A stretch of 64,000 bases of DNA from Oceanobacillus jeddahensis (GCF_000750635.1 NZ_CCDM010000002.1:496001-560000), one strand, 5' to 3'. Shown: positions 1-8,553, counted from the stretch's first letter. Numbers and translations: made by a program. Notes: generated from the letters alone by a model not told the origin.

Positions 1-199
1 ATGTGATATTTTTGGATCAGCCCGGGAAAAGTCAGGTCAATTAACCATTGAAGACCTGCAAAACTTGATTCCAGAAAGTGATATTTTAGATCTGGAGCAT
101 ACCAATGTATTACAAGAATATAAAGACAGTGTGTTAATTTTCATGGGTGCAGGAGATATTCAAAAATTCCAGAAATCCTATGAAGAAACGCTTGCCTAA
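1..199 (+). CDS. murC: UDP-N-acetylmuramate--L-alanine ligase, C-terminal end (partial)
   Basis: The reading frame is open from base 2 to a TAA at 197-199 and enters from outside the window. The last 65 residues contain DIFGSARE and, near the end, [12 protein letters not shown], which is the usual C-terminus of MurC. MurC is the cytoplasmic ligase that adds L-Ala to UDP-MurNAc in peptidoglycan precursor synthesis. In B. subtilis murC also precedes ytxG and ytxH, so the neighbourhood agrees. Only the C-terminal ligase domain is visible; the catalytic ATP-binding part lies upstream of the window. Confidence 0.93.
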   Translation, partial: CDIFGSAREKSGQLTIEDLQNLIPESDILDLEHTNVLQEYKDSVLIFMGAGDIQKFQKSYEETLA

Positions 200-205
200 G
201 CGAAT

Positions 206-237
206 AAAAAAGCAGTGAAAAAGCTCACTGCTTTTTT
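206..237 (+). terminator. Rho-independent terminator after murC
   Basis: AAAAAAGCAGTGA and TCACTGCTTTTTT form a perfect 13-bp stem around a six-base loop, seven bases after the murC stop codon. The 3' arm supplies the T run. Confidence 0.9.
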
Positions 238-358
238 ATTATAGAGAAAACATTTATATGAAATATTATTGTTAAATATAGTAATCAGCTTGATATTGTA
301 TTTTAACGGAAAAATAAGATACAATAGAAATATGGATTAAATCTTTTAAGGGAAAATG

Positions 359-396
359 TAGTTTATTCTTAGAAAAGGAAGGGTAAGAATAAACTA
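359..396. repeat. Perfect inverted repeat in the murC-ytxG gap
   Basis: TAGTTTATTCTTA (359-371) and TAAGAATAAACTA (384-396) are exact reverse complements around a 12-base loop. No T run follows, so it does not look like a terminator. It lies in a 512-base non-coding gap (200-711) that also holds a second hairpin at 439-476 and a weaker AAGAAAC/GTTTCTT pair near 533-555. Confidence 0.7.
361..386 (+). promoter_or_regulatory. Candidate SigB-type promoter upstream of ytxGH
   Basis: GTTTAT (361-366), a 14-base spacer and GGGTAA (381-386) fit the general-stress sigma factor pattern GTTT-N-GGGWAW. B. subtilis ytxG and ytxH belong to the SigB regulon. The match sits inside the inverted repeat at 359-396 and about 325 bases before ytxG, which is unusually far. 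A SigA-like TTGGAC...TACTAT pair lies closer, around 617-646. Confidence 0.4.
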
Positions 397-438
397 TGAT
401 GCGTTCTCCACCTGGTATGAAATAGAATAACTAACGTG

Positions 439-476
439 TTTACAAATGAGAAACAGTAATGTTTTTCATTTGTAAA
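439..476. repeat. Second strong hairpin in the murC-ytxG gap
   Basis: TTTACAAATGA (439-449) pairs perfectly with TCATTTGTAAA (466-476), and inner AAAC/GTTT adds four pairs. The A/T-rich arms could act as a terminator on either strand or as part of a structured leader. No gene is recognised immediately upstream. Confidence 0.6.
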
Positions 477-711
477 AGATACAGCACTATTTTTTGCATG
501 ATCGGGAAGTATAAGAAAAACGATGTATTTAAAGAAACTTCGATTACGTTTCTTATGATCTTGTGCTAGTAATGGTCCGTTTTTTCTAGTCACCCGTGCA
601 TGGTTACCAGGCTGCTTGGACAACCTTTTATAAAGTACATACTATCCCTTATAATGCATTTAATCGTACTGATGAATACAGATAACAGATACAAAGGAGT
701 GATATAAGATT

Positions 712-1125
712 ATGGGAGTTATCCTCTATAGCGCATTGGCGATTGCCATAATAGCCTTACTCATATTAATGATTTATACGGTTATTTTAGTTTTTAACAC
801 AAAGAAAACTATGGACGAAGTTAGGGAATCTTTAGTCAGAATTAATCATCAGGTAAACGGCGTAACAGAAGAAGCTAGAGGGGTCGTCCAAGATTCCAAA
901 GGGCTGGTAGCTGATTTAACTCAAAAATCAAATCAGCTTGATGGTTTAATTCAGGGAGCAAGGGGAATAGGTGATACAGTAGAGGACTTTAATAAGTCAT
1001 TACAGCAATTATCTAATATTATTTCAAAACACTCAAAAGAAGATCAGGAAAAGGCTGCTCAAGCAGTTAAATGGGGGGCTTCCATCTTTGAGTATTGGAA
1101 TAAGCGGAAACAGGAGTCTAATTAA
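712..1125 (+). CDS. ytxG: YtxG-like DUF948 membrane-anchored protein
   Basis: This 137-residue protein has one hydrophobic N-terminal segment (about residues 4-27) followed by a charged, coiled-coil-like region rich in Gln, Asp and Ser. That is the layout of DUF948/YtxG proteins. AAAGGAG lies just before the ATG. It is followed 20 bases later by ytxH, as in B. subtilis, where the pair is induced by general stress. The biochemical role is unknown; the protein probably sits in the membrane with its helical domain on one face. Identification rests on order and overall pattern. Confidence 0.88.
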   Translation: MGVILYSALAIAIIALLILMIYTVILVFNTKKTMDEVRESLVRINHQVNGVTEEARGVVQDSKGLVADLTQKSNQLDGLIQGARGIGDTVEDFNKSLQQLSNIISKHSKEDQEKAAQAVKWGASIFEYWNKRKQESN

Positions 1126-1144
1126 ATCTTAGGAGGTTATAAGG

Positions 1145-1741
1145 ATGGCAGACAATCAAATTAACACGAAGGATTTTATTATTGGAACACTTGTAGGAAG
1201 TTTTGTAGGAGCTGCGACAGCATTATTGCTTGCACCAAAATCAGGTAAAGAACTTCGCGGTGACCTTAATGATGGAGCAATTCAAGTGAAAAATCGTGCA
1301 ACAGAATTAGCAGGAACAGCACAAGAAAAAGGGGTAGAATTAAAGGATAAAGCGTATTCTACAACTTCTGATTTAACCAAAAGAGCAGTAGACGCTACTT
1401 CTGATTTATCTAAAACAGTTGCTAATAAATCACAAGAGCTTACAGAAAATGTGAAGAAGAAGACAGTTGACTTGAAAGGTGCGGTAGAAGACAAACTAAA
1501 TGATGCTCAAGATAAAGCAGAAGATTTAAAAGATGCCGCTGAAGATAAACTGGATGATACAAAAAATAAAGCATCTGATTTGAAAGATGAAGTATCAGAT
1601 AAAATAGAAGATGTAAAAAAAGAGACTGCAGATAAAAAAGCGGAAACAGAAGAAACTGTTTCTAAGAAAGCTGCAGAAGTAAAAAAAGAAACAAAACAAG
1701 CAGCCAATGAAGTGAAAAAAGAAGCAAATAAAAAATCATAA
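1145..1741 (+). CDS. ytxH: YtxH-like general stress protein with LEA-like repeats
   Basis: The N-terminus carries the YtxH signature (a hydrophobic stretch with GTLVGSFVGAATALLLAPKS), and the remaining roughly 150 residues are Lys/Glu/Asp/Ala-rich. Loose 11-residue periodicity (DKAEDLKD, DKLDDTKN, NKASDLKD, DKIEDVKK) recalls group-3 LEA proteins linked to dehydration or salt tolerance. At 198 residues it is longer than the B. subtilis homologue because this repeat tail is expanded. AGGAGG precedes the ATG, and it forms an operon with ytxG. The stress role is family knowledge; the osmotic role is inference. Confidence 0.88.
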   Translation: MADNQINTKDFIIGTLVGSFVGAATALLLAPKSGKELRGDLNDGAIQVKNRATELAGTAQEKGVELKDKAYSTTSDLTKRAVDATSDLSKTVANKSQELTENVKKKTVDLKGAVEDKLNDAQDKAEDLKDAAEDKLDDTKNKASDLKDEVSDKIEDVKKETADKKAETEETVSKKAAEVKKETKQAANEVKKEANKKS

Positions 1742-1747
1742 TACTTA

Positions 1748-1784
1748 AAACATTGATGAGTCTTTCACTCATCAATGTTTTTTT
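1748..1784 (+). terminator. Terminator of ytxGH
   Basis: AACATTGATGAG and CTCATCAATGTT pair perfectly across a TCTTTCA loop, and a run of T follows. Confidence 0.92.
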
Positions 1785-1894
1785 CTACCAGGATCGAATA
1801 GTATTAAAATACAACAAATATATAGGTTGAATTATTAAATCTATTTTTTCTCTAACATAATCAATCATTTATTATGTGGTTAAGCACTGTAACC

Positions 1895-1975
1895 AGCGAC
1901 GGTTTTGATGGGGCGAGTAATCGCAAAAGCTCTTCGGTGGGGCGAGTAATCGCAGCCCCAGCCCCAGTCCCAGTA
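1895..1975 (-). repeat. GATTACTCG hairpin repeat, two units (locus 1)
   Basis: Read on the minus strand, this holds two copies of GCGATTACTCGCCCCA separated by AAGAGCTTTT, preceded by tandem GGGACT/GGGGCT hexamers. Each unit can fold as GGGGC/GCCCC or as a CGA-TTAC-TCG hairpin. The same unit and spacer occur at 40199-40250, 38 kb away. It lies in the 618-base gap between ytxH and aroA; the rest of that gap (1976-2359) shows only the aroA upstream region. Confidence 0.75.
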
Positions 1976-2359
1976 TGAAGACCCGCAGAAAAAGTGGTCT
2001 TCTTTTTCGTGGAGACTGAGGACAAGCCCATGAAAAGCGTAGTGTTTTTCCTTAGCGAATGGTAGAGGATACAATTTTTATTTCAACTTAGATAGATCCA
2101 AAAGAATTTGGAATAATTTCCCTTCGACCTTGTGGGAACGTCAAAATACCATATACTTTTGCTGATTAGGGCTGAGGGAAGTTTTTTAAGCGCTTATTAC
2201 AAGATATATTTACAAAGGAGCGGTTCTATTTTTCCGTATTTTCTTTAAGAATTAAAATTTTACATTAATTAAATGGTGACAAATAGAAGAAACTTAGCTA
2301 TAATGGCTCTAATTATTCTAAATGATTAAATAGATTAAGAGATTTGAGGAGAGTGTAAA

Positions 2360-3436
2360 ATGAGTAATGAAATGGAACAGCTAAGAGAACAAATGGACAA
2401 GGTTAACCTGGAGATATTAGAGTTAATTAATCGCAGGGCGAGCATTAATCAAGAGATTGGTGATTTAAAAACCAAGCAGAGCATTAAACGTTTTGATCCG
2501 GTACGTGAGCGTGAAATGCTGGATAACATTAAAAATAATAATAGTGGTCCATTTCAGGATTCAACACTTGAACATATTTTTAAAGAAATTTTTAAAGCAA
2601 GTCTCGAGCTTCAAGAAGAAGATAACAGTAAAGCACTCTTAGTATCGAGAAAGAAACAGCCTGAAAATACAATAGTGGAACTAAAAGGGGAAAAAGTCGG
2701 TAATGGGCACATCAGCTATGTATTTGGTCCTTGTGCTGTTGAAGGATACGAGCAGGTAGCTGCTGTAGCTGCTTCCGTAAAAGAAAAAGGATTAAAATTA
2801 CTTCGTGGCGGTGCATTTAAACCGAGAACTTCCCCATATGATTTCCAAGGACTTGGAATCGAAGGCTTAGAAATTCTGAAAAAAGTAGCAGATGAATATG
2901 ATTTAGCTGTGATCAGTGAAATTGTAAATCCTGCTGACTTAGAACAAGCAGTTGACTACATTGATGTTGTTCAGATTGGTGCAAGAAATATGCAAAACTT
3001 TGAGCTATTAAAAGCTGCAGGAGATGCTGGTAAACCTGTATTATTAAAACGAGGATTATCAGCAACGATTCAAGAATTCATCAATGCGGCGGAGTACATC
3101 ATGTCCAGAGGAAATAAAAATATTATGCTGTGTGAACGTGGTATTCGTACATACGAAAAAGCAACACGTAACACGTTAGATATTTCTGCAGTACCTATTT
3201 TAAAACAAGAAACACATTTACCTGTTTTTGTTGATGTAACACACTCAACAGGTAGAAGAGACTTACTATTACCTACAGCTAAAGCTGCTATTGCGGTAGG
3301 AGCAGATGGCGTTATGGCTGAAGTTCATCCGGATCCTGCAGTTGCTCTATCTGACTCAGCTCAGCAAATGGATATTCCGACTTTCGATCAATTTTTCAAA
3401 GAAATTAAAGATGTTGAAAATCGTTTAGGAAAATAA
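2360..3436 (+). CDS. aroA: Bifunctional chorismate mutase / 3-deoxy-7-phosphoheptulonate synthase
   Basis: At 358 residues this has the B. subtilis AroA(G) architecture. Residues 1 to about 88 form an AroQ-type chorismate mutase ([18 protein letters not shown]). From about residue 110 comes a type I-beta DAHP synthase with [24 protein letters not shown], and the later HSTGRRDL and EVHPDP motifs. It catalyses the first step of the shikimate pathway; in this family the mutase domain senses chorismate or prephenate for feedback inhibition. A GAGGAGAG ribosome site precedes the ATG. It lies between ytxH and ccpA, as in B. subtilis. Confidence 0.96.
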   Translation: MSNEMEQLREQMDKVNLEILELINRRASINQEIGDLKTKQSIKRFDPVREREMLDNIKNNNSGPFQDSTLEHIFKEIFKASLELQEEDNSKALLVSRKKQPENTIVELKGEKVGNGHISYVFGPCAVEGYEQVAAVAASVKEKGLKLLRGGAFKPRTSPYDFQGLGIEGLEILKKVADEYDLAVISEIVNPADLEQAVDYIDVVQIGARNMQNFELLKAAGDAGKPVLLKRGLSATIQEFINAAEYIMSRGNKNIMLCERGIRTYEKATRNTLDISAVPILKQETHLPVFVDVTHSTGRRDLLLPTAKAAIAVGADGVMAEVHPDPAVALSDSAQQMDIPTFDQFFKEIKDVENRLGK

Positions 3437-3437
3437 T

Positions 3438-3484
3438 AAAGACTGCCTCAAAAATTAATGGTATAATTTTTGAGGCAGTTTTTT
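3438..3484 (+). terminator. Terminator of aroA
   Basis: GACTGCCTCAAAAATTA pairs with TATAATTTTTGAGGCAGT, followed by six T, two bases after the stop codon. Confidence 0.92.
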
Positions 3485-3703
3485 ATATAATATGGTGTGT
3501 GTACAAGATTAGTGCTAAAAACAAATGGTGAGAATGTTTTCAAAGTTTCAGGTTTGGATATAATAATAAAAAGGTATGTTATATTTATAGTGTATTTATG
3601 AAAATTTTCATTTTGTTTTCATGAAAGTTTTGTAATTTTTTTCATAGTGGCGTATGATATATAAATAGATGCAGCATTAGTTCTTGTATATTGTAAAACT
3701 TTA

Positions 3704-3901
3704 TTCAGTGGGATGTATCCCCGCTGAATAGGTCACAAAGAATAAAAATGCGACGTCCTGGGTTACGATTACTCGCCCCATCAAAAAGAATTGTCGCAAC
3801 GTCTTTATGACCTACATCCTGTAGGCCGGAACCAATCGGGCCGTTACGGGCTGTTAGGTCTGCCGCCTAGTAAATATGAGTAATATCTATTCATGAGGCG
3901 G
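3704..3901 (+). repeat. Structured repeat region upstream of ccpA (GATTACTCG locus 2)
   Basis: Three hairpins follow in series in the 519-base gap before ccpA. TTCAGTGGG (3704-3712) pairs with CCCGCTGAA. GGTCACAAAGA (3731-3741) pairs with TCTTTATGACC (3802-3812) and encloses TGCGAC/GTCGCA and the core ACGATTACTCGCCCCATC. CCGCCT (3863-3868) pairs with AGGCGG (3896-3901). The core and the TTCAGTGGG arm match the long repeats at 40022-40301 and 42959-43190, so this is a diverged family member. It sits 55 bases before the ccpA start and may be transcribed as its leader. Confidence 0.65.
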
Positions 3902-3955
3902 GGACTTTACAGCCTAGTACACTGTGAAAAATTGATTTTTAGGAGGTAGACAAAC

Positions 3956-4951
3956 ATGACTGTTACAATTTATGATGTAGCAAGAGAAGCAAACGTTTCG
4001 ATGGCAACCGTATCACGTGTTGTCAACGGAAATCCAAATGTAAAACCAACAACAAGAAAGAAAGTATTAGCAACCATTGAACAATTAGGGTATCGTCCAA
4101 ATGCTGTTGCCCGTGGATTGGCAAGTAAAAAAACAACAACCATTGGTGCGATTATTCCAGATATATCGAATATCTTCTTTTCTGAACTTGCCCGTGGAAT
4201 TGAAGACATTGCAACGATGTACAAGTATAATATTATTTTAAGCAGCTCAGACCAAAATAAGGATAAAGAATTGGAATTGATTAATACCATGTTAGAAAAG
4301 CAGGTAGATGGTATTTTATTCATGGGAGGCAATATAACAGAGGAGCATATCCATCAGTTCCAGACAAGCTCTGTTCCAGTTGTACTAGCTTCTACGTACG
4401 ACCCTACAGATACCATTCCTTCTGTTAATATTGATTATGAGCTGGCTGCATATGAAGCGACAAAGTCATTAATTGAGAAAACAAATAAACAACCTGCTTT
4501 AGTAGGTAGTGAATCAGATACAAGTGTGAATGCATTGAAAACAAATGGCTATTTGCGTGCATTGAAAGAGTCTGATATAGAGCCTAATGAAGATTATATT
4601 TATAAAGGTTCTTATGCGTATTCAACTGGTATAGATGCGGTGGAGGAATTTTTAAAATTAGAAGATCGTCCAGCTTCTGTATTTGTTATGTATGATGAAA
4701 TTGCCTTAGGGGTTATCCACGGTGCACAGGATAATGGTTTAACTGTACCCGAAGATATAGAGGTATTTGGTTTTGATAATATCCGTCTGGCAAGTATGGT
4801 ACGTCCAAAACTGACAACAGTCGTACAGCCAACATACGATATTGGAGCTGTAGGTATGCGGCTTCTCACAAAATATATGAACGATGAGGAAGTAGAAGAG
4901 AAAAACGTTGTACTACCACATCGTATGGAGTTTAGAGATTCAACAAAATAA
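3956..4951 (+). CDS. ccpA: Catabolite control protein A
   Basis: This 331-residue LacI-family regulator opens with the helix-turn-helix [20 protein letters not shown] (residues 4-23). The hinge follows, then a periplasmic-binding-protein-like sensor domain. Length and order (aroA-ccpA-acuC) match B. subtilis CcpA, which binds cre sites together with HPr-Ser46-P and represses or activates carbon-metabolism genes. An AGGAGG site precedes the ATG. A perfect cre sequence occurs in this window at 56824-56837, a plausible target. The motPS pair found between ccpA and acuC in B. subtilis is absent here. Confidence 0.96.
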   Translation: MTVTIYDVAREANVSMATVSRVVNGNPNVKPTTRKKVLATIEQLGYRPNAVARGLASKKTTTIGAIIPDISNIFFSELARGIEDIATMYKYNIILSSSDQNKDKELELINTMLEKQVDGILFMGGNITEEHIHQFQTSSVPVVLASTYDPTDTIPSVNIDYELAAYEATKSLIEKTNKQPALVGSESDTSVNALKTNGYLRALKESDIEPNEDYIYKGSYAYSTGIDAVEEFLKLEDRPASVFVMYDEIALGVIHGAQDNGLTVPEDIEVFGFDNIRLASMVRPKLTTVVQPTYDIGAVGMRLLTKYMNDEEVEEKNVVLPHRMEFRDSTK

Positions 4952-4963
4952 AATATTTTCTTT

Positions 4964-5005
4964 AAAAAAGACAAAGCAGTTATGATCATCTGCTTTGTCT
5001 TTTTT
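4964..5005. terminator. Bidirectional terminator between ccpA and acuC
   Basis: AAAAAAGACAAAGCAG and CTGCTTTGTCTTTTTT form a perfect 16-bp stem with T runs on both strands. It sits between the convergent ccpA and acuC genes. Confidence 0.93.
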
Positions 5006-5104
5006 ACATGATAGAAAGAATTAATTTTTATGAGAAAAACCTCGAAGTCAGCACATCCTGCTAGTAAAAAATAGACGAGTGAAAATTTTATCATCGTAGA
5101 GTAA

Positions 5105-6259
5105 TTAAATAATAGCAGTGTATTTCAACATATCTTCTAATAATAATTTATTTTTTTCCGTGATCTCTGCTCTTCTTGGAATAGTTGGTTGAATATCCGC
5201 TGTGTCTTGCCAACTTGCTGGTAGGGTAACAGGAGCTTCCTTTTGCCATTTTTCAATCCATTTTTTAGGTAGATGGCCTACACAGTATGCTCCTGTTTTC
5301 ATGACGTTCCATACCTGTCCCCAAGCCCGTGGAACTACACGCCACATATCATAGCCTCCACCGCCAACAGCCAGCCATCTTCCATCACAATACTCATCAG
5401 CAATTTCTGCAGCAAGTAAAGGGATTCTTTCAAATATATTCATTGTTCCGCAAAGGTGTGTTAAAGGGTCAAGACAATGACTGTCAGCTCCGTTTTGAGT
5501 CACGATAATATCTGGTTTAAAGAATGCAGCAATTTTTCGTAAAGCTGTCTCGTATAAGTCTAAGAAAGACGCATCTTCCGTAAATGCATCAATCGGTAAA
5601 TTAAAGCTGTAGCCATGTCCTTCTTTTATACCTCTTTCACTCACATTTCCTGTGCCGGGAAAAAGGTAGCGCCCTGTTTCATGGATCGAAAAGGTGCATA
5701 CATTTGGATCATCATAAAAACCAGCTTGCACCCCATCCCCGTGATGTGCATCTGTATCTACATAAAGTACTTTTAAATCTTCTTGTTCCCGTAAATATTT
5801 AATGGCAATTGCACAATCATTATAAATGCAGAAACCGGAAGCCTTACGTTGAAAGCCGTGATGTAAGCCGCCGCCAATATTGGTTATTTTTTTATAATCA
5901 CCATTTAGTATTTTTTCGACAGCTGTAAGACTTCCGCCTACTAATCCAGAGGAAGCTTCGTGCATATTTGAAAAAATAGGTGTATCTTCTGTCCCTAAAC
6001 CATATTCCTGTGCCCGATCTTCTTTTAAATCTCCGCTGCCAGCTCTTTTGACTGCTTCAATATAGGTTGTATCGTGAAAAAGGGCAATCTCTTCATCCGT
6101 AGCAGTACGTGGGATGATGAAATCCCCTGTTGTTAATGTAGATTGTCGCTCCAGCAATTCTTTTGTAAGTAGAACCCTTTTGTGATTAAAAGGGTGATCT
6201 TCTGTGAATTGATAATTTAAAAAATTGGGAGTATAAATAAAACCAGCTTGCTTTGTCAT
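5105..6259 (-). CDS. acuC: Acetoin utilization protein AcuC (class I deacetylase family)
   Basis: The protein has the arginase-fold deacetylase core, with DTDAHHGDGVQ, GGGLHHGFQ and the late VGGGGYDM motif, all associated with zinc and active-site chemistry. In B. subtilis AcuC deacetylates and so reactivates acetyl-CoA synthetase. I place the start at the internal ATG at 6259: it overlaps the acuB stop as ATGA, has GGAG upstream, and matches the family N-terminus (FIYTPNF). The longer frame to 6289 would overlap acuB by 34 bases. It is the last gene of the acuABC operon. Confidence 0.94.
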   Translation of the reverse strand: MTKQAGFIYTPNFLNYQFTEDHPFNHKRVLLTKELLERQSTLTTGDFIIPRTATDEEIALFHDTTYIEAVKRAGSGDLKEDRAQEYGLGTEDTPIFSNMHEASSGLVGGSLTAVEKILNGDYKKITNIGGGLHHGFQRKASGFCIYNDCAIAIKYLREQEDLKVLYVDTDAHHGDGVQAGFYDDPNVCTFSIHETGRYLFPGTGNVSERGIKEGHGYSFNLPIDAFTEDASFLDLYETALRKIAAFFKPDIIVTQNGADSHCLDPLTHLCGTMNIFERIPLLAAEIADEYCDGRWLAVGGGGYDMWRVVPRAWGQVWNVMKTGAYCVGHLPKKWIEKWQKEAPVTLPASWQDTADIQPTIPRRAEITEKNKLLLEDMLKYTAII

Positions 6260-6903
6260 TTCTTTGGCTCCATAATATTGTTTGGCCAAAGCAATGTATA
6301 GCCAGCATTACGAAGATCATTAATAATAGGCATCGGGTTTAATGTTTTGACACGAAATACAAGTATTTTATATTCAGGGTCTTTGTAAGGATAGAGCAAT
6401 ACAGAAACAATATTTACGTTATGATTGCCAAAGATACTTGCAACTCTTGGCAATTCTCCCGGCTGGTCCGGCACTTTCACTTCAATAAGCGAACTTTGTT
6501 CATGTGTTCCGGTCAACTGTATCAATTTATAAAGCATATCTTTTTCTGTTACGACACCAACAAGTTTGTCCCTGCTAACAACTGGTAAGCAGGCAATTTC
6601 TTTATCATAGAAAATGTAAGCAATTTCTTCCACGAAATCCATTGGATGTATGGTTATGACAGGGCTTGTCATAATGGTCTGAATCTCTTTATTAAGAATA
6701 TGAAAATCACTTGTATCGAGAAAAGTAGATGGACTTGCATCTCTCACGTCACGATCAGAAACAATACCAAGAACCTGCATATCATCATCAACAATGGTGA
6801 TATGTCTAATTTTATGCTTCTCTAACAGCTGTAAAGCATCATTAATTGTTGCAGTTGGTGGAAGCGTTATCATATTTCTATTCATTAATTCTTCAACTAG
6901 CAT
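6256..6903 (-). CDS. acuB: Acetoin utilization protein AcuB (CBS-ACT)
   Basis: The 215-residue protein carries two CBS domains (about residues 1-60 and 75-135, with GIVSDRDVRDA and VGVVTEKDMLYKL). An ACT-like domain (about 140-210, VKVPDQPGELPRVASIF) follows. CBS pairs bind adenine nucleotides and ACT domains bind small ligands, so AcuB is thought to be a regulatory subunit in the acetoin/acetyl-CoA circuit; its exact activity is unproven. It is translationally coupled to acuC through the ATGA overlap and lies 29 bases after acuA. Confidence 0.93.
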   Translation of the reverse strand: MLVEELMNRNMITLPPTATINDALQLLEKHKIRHITIVDDDMQVLGIVSDRDVRDASPSTFLDTSDFHILNKEIQTIMTSPVITIHPMDFVEEIAYIFYDKEIACLPVVSRDKLVGVVTEKDMLYKLIQLTGTHEQSSLIEVKVPDQPGELPRVASIFGNHNVNIVSVLLYPYKDPEYKILVFRVKTLNPMPIINDLRNAGYTLLWPNNIMEPKK

Positions 6904-6932
6904 GAAAGAATCCCCCTTTAGTTATATCTCTT

Positions 6933-7565
6933 TTAATAATGATTTGGACCTAAAAATCGTAATTTATCAAATAACTCGATTGATTTTTGCGGTACATTAC
7001 TTCCAATTCGCACCATCAAGCAGTTAGCTGGATGTGAATTAATTTCAGGCTCATCTGTTGGAGCTGGAAGAAGGCCGCCTGATGCCATCATTTTTTCCAT
7101 TACTTTTCGATAATCCCAGATACTTAATTGACTATAATCCAGGTCCCAATGCCAATAATATTCTGTTGAAATAACGATATAGTTTTCCATGTAAGGGTCT
7201 TTCATGGATTGACGGAGCAGGGTAGAGCCAACACCTCCACCTCGATATTTCCGGATAATTTCAATTGCTCCTAATTCAATAAGATCCTCCATTTCGAATT
7301 TGGACCATCTTTCTAATGGATCAGGATGCAAGTAAGTAACATAGCCGATAACTGTATCTGAAGTACGTGCAATGATAATTCGTGCTTCTTTTAGCTCGGC
7401 AATGTCTAAAAGTGCTTCGAATTGTTTCTCAGCAGGTCTGAACGCAGTTAGTTCTTCATGAAAATGATACTGTTCTAATTGAGAGCGTGAAACAGGACCT
7501 TCAATTGTCAGTGCTCCTGCATCTGTTTCGAAAAGGATTGAATCAAATTCCTTTGTGTGTTTCAT
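6933..7565 (-). CDS. acuA: Protein acetyltransferase AcuA (GNAT)
   Basis: The 210 residues fit the AcuA family, with a GNAT core that includes the acetyl-CoA loop RKYRGGGVGSTLL (about residues 105-117). In B. subtilis AcuA acetylates and inactivates acetyl-CoA synthetase AcsA, opposing AcuC. It is the first gene of acuABC. The acsA gene that lies divergent to acuA in B. subtilis is missing here; its place is occupied by a mobile repeat (7674-8543) and a penicillin-binding protein gene. The target enzyme must be encoded elsewhere if the circuit still operates. Confidence 0.93.
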   Translation of the reverse strand: MKHTKEFDSILFETDAGALTIEGPVSRSQLEQYHFHEELTAFRPAEKQFEALLDIAELKEARIIIARTSDTVIGYVTYLHPDPLERWSKFEMEDLIELGAIEIIRKYRGGGVGSTLLRQSMKDPYMENYIVISTEYYWHWDLDYSQLSIWDYRKVMEKMMASGGLLPAPTDEPEINSHPANCLMVRIGSNVPQKSIELFDKLRFLGPNHY

Positions 7566-7764
7566 CCATCCACCACCTTTATGAAATACAAAATGCTCTT
7601 ACCATCCATTATACAGAAAATAGCACTGTTTTTTTAGTGTTTTTTGATAATTGTCAGGAGTTAATTTTATTTACTCAACTACCGCATCTTAAAAAGTAAC
7701 TTCATTAGACAAAGAATAGAAGGTGAAGTGTAAAGCACCGCTGCGACAGACCGTTTTGCTTTCC

Positions 7765-7835
7765 GACGTACAACGGTTTTTGATGGGGCGAGTAATCGCA
7801 GTCCCAACCCCAGGACGTTGCGACTTTAGTCTGCC
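7765..7835 (-). repeat. GATTACTCG repeat nested in copy A (locus 3)
   Basis: Copy C has an uninterrupted GCTTTCCTAGGGGCACG here, but copy A has about 71 extra bases between GCTTTCC and TAGGGGCACG. Those bases contain the minus-strand core TGCGATTACTCGCCCCATCA. The empty site in copy C defines the insert ends, with CC repeated at each side. Confidence 0.75.
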
Positions 7836-7912
7836 TAGGGGCACGCTCTTCAGCTAACTTTTGCCAAAAAGAGCACTTGGCAAAAGTGGATCTTCAGATG
7901 GTGCTGATCCCT

Positions 7913-8132
7913 TGTCCAGCTACAAGCGTCAAAAACTAGACAACTTCCCGAGAGCGCCCTACGATAAAGAAGACTTACTGGTTGGCAAGCCGACAGGCGC
8001 AGACAGAAGTAAAGTCGCACTTATGCCCACGGGTGAAAGTCATCATCCGTTCGTAAACTCACGGTGATTCCTCTATCTCAGTTGCTTCGGTCCAGTTGTT
8101 ACGTTTTTAAACGACGCTTTCCGCTTTCCTCA
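7913..8132. repeat. Second insertion nested in copy A
   Basis: Copy C reads GATCCCTCAGGAGTC, whereas copy A carries about 220 extra bases between GATCCCT and CAGGAGTC. The insert begins TGTCCAGCTACAAGCGTC and ends GACGCTTTCCGCTTTCCT, so its ends contain complementary AGCGTC/GACGCT. These ends resemble the common Bacillaceae intergenic repeat with CTAGCTCCAGCGCC and GGCGCTTTCCGC ends; that link is from memory. Confidence 0.6.
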
Positions 8133-8553
8133 CAGGAGTCAAAACGGTCCGCCTCCGCTAGTAAGGTGTTCAATACGTAGAAAACCACTCACCAAATAGA
8201 AGTTTGATTAGATAGAACATATTTTTTATGCTGCATGGTAAAATGTTTACCCAAGACTACTTTCTGTGCATGAAAGCTATTCCCTGTATTTCAAATCCAT
8301 GCTGCCATGATTGGTTGTCCAGGCAAAAGCTGCTATTTCGTCCAACTCATCAAAATGTTATTTCTTTCGTTCGCTGTAGAATCCTATCAGAGCGGAGTGG
8401 TTGGCCGGAGTGGAATTATGCACAATCATCAATTCCGAAATGGATGGATATTTAACTTAACCAAAAGCAAGCATGGTACTGGAGAACATGTCCATCCTGA
8501 GATAGCAAGAAATATATGCTTATCCTTAGGTACGAAAGTTGAGTTATTTATTA

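Larger units (their letters stand above)
7674..8543 (+). mobile_element. MITE-like element, copy A, with 7-bp target duplication
   Basis: The element starts CTCAACTACCGCATCTT and ends GGTACGAAAGTTGAG, imperfect inverted ends shared with copies at 19771-20033 and 45550-46295. TTATTTA flanks it on both sides (7667-7673 and 8544-8550), a perfect 7-bp target duplication. No transposase is present, and the short open frames inside are not gene-like. At 870 bp it is the longest copy because two other repeats are inserted in it (7765-7835 and 7913-8132). It separates acuA from the terminator of the penicillin-binding protein gene. Confidence 0.85.

Noticed and set aside
369-623. 84-codon minus-strand frame between murC and ytxG
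   Set aside because: It covers the inverted repeats, has no clear ribosome site and no recognisable domain.
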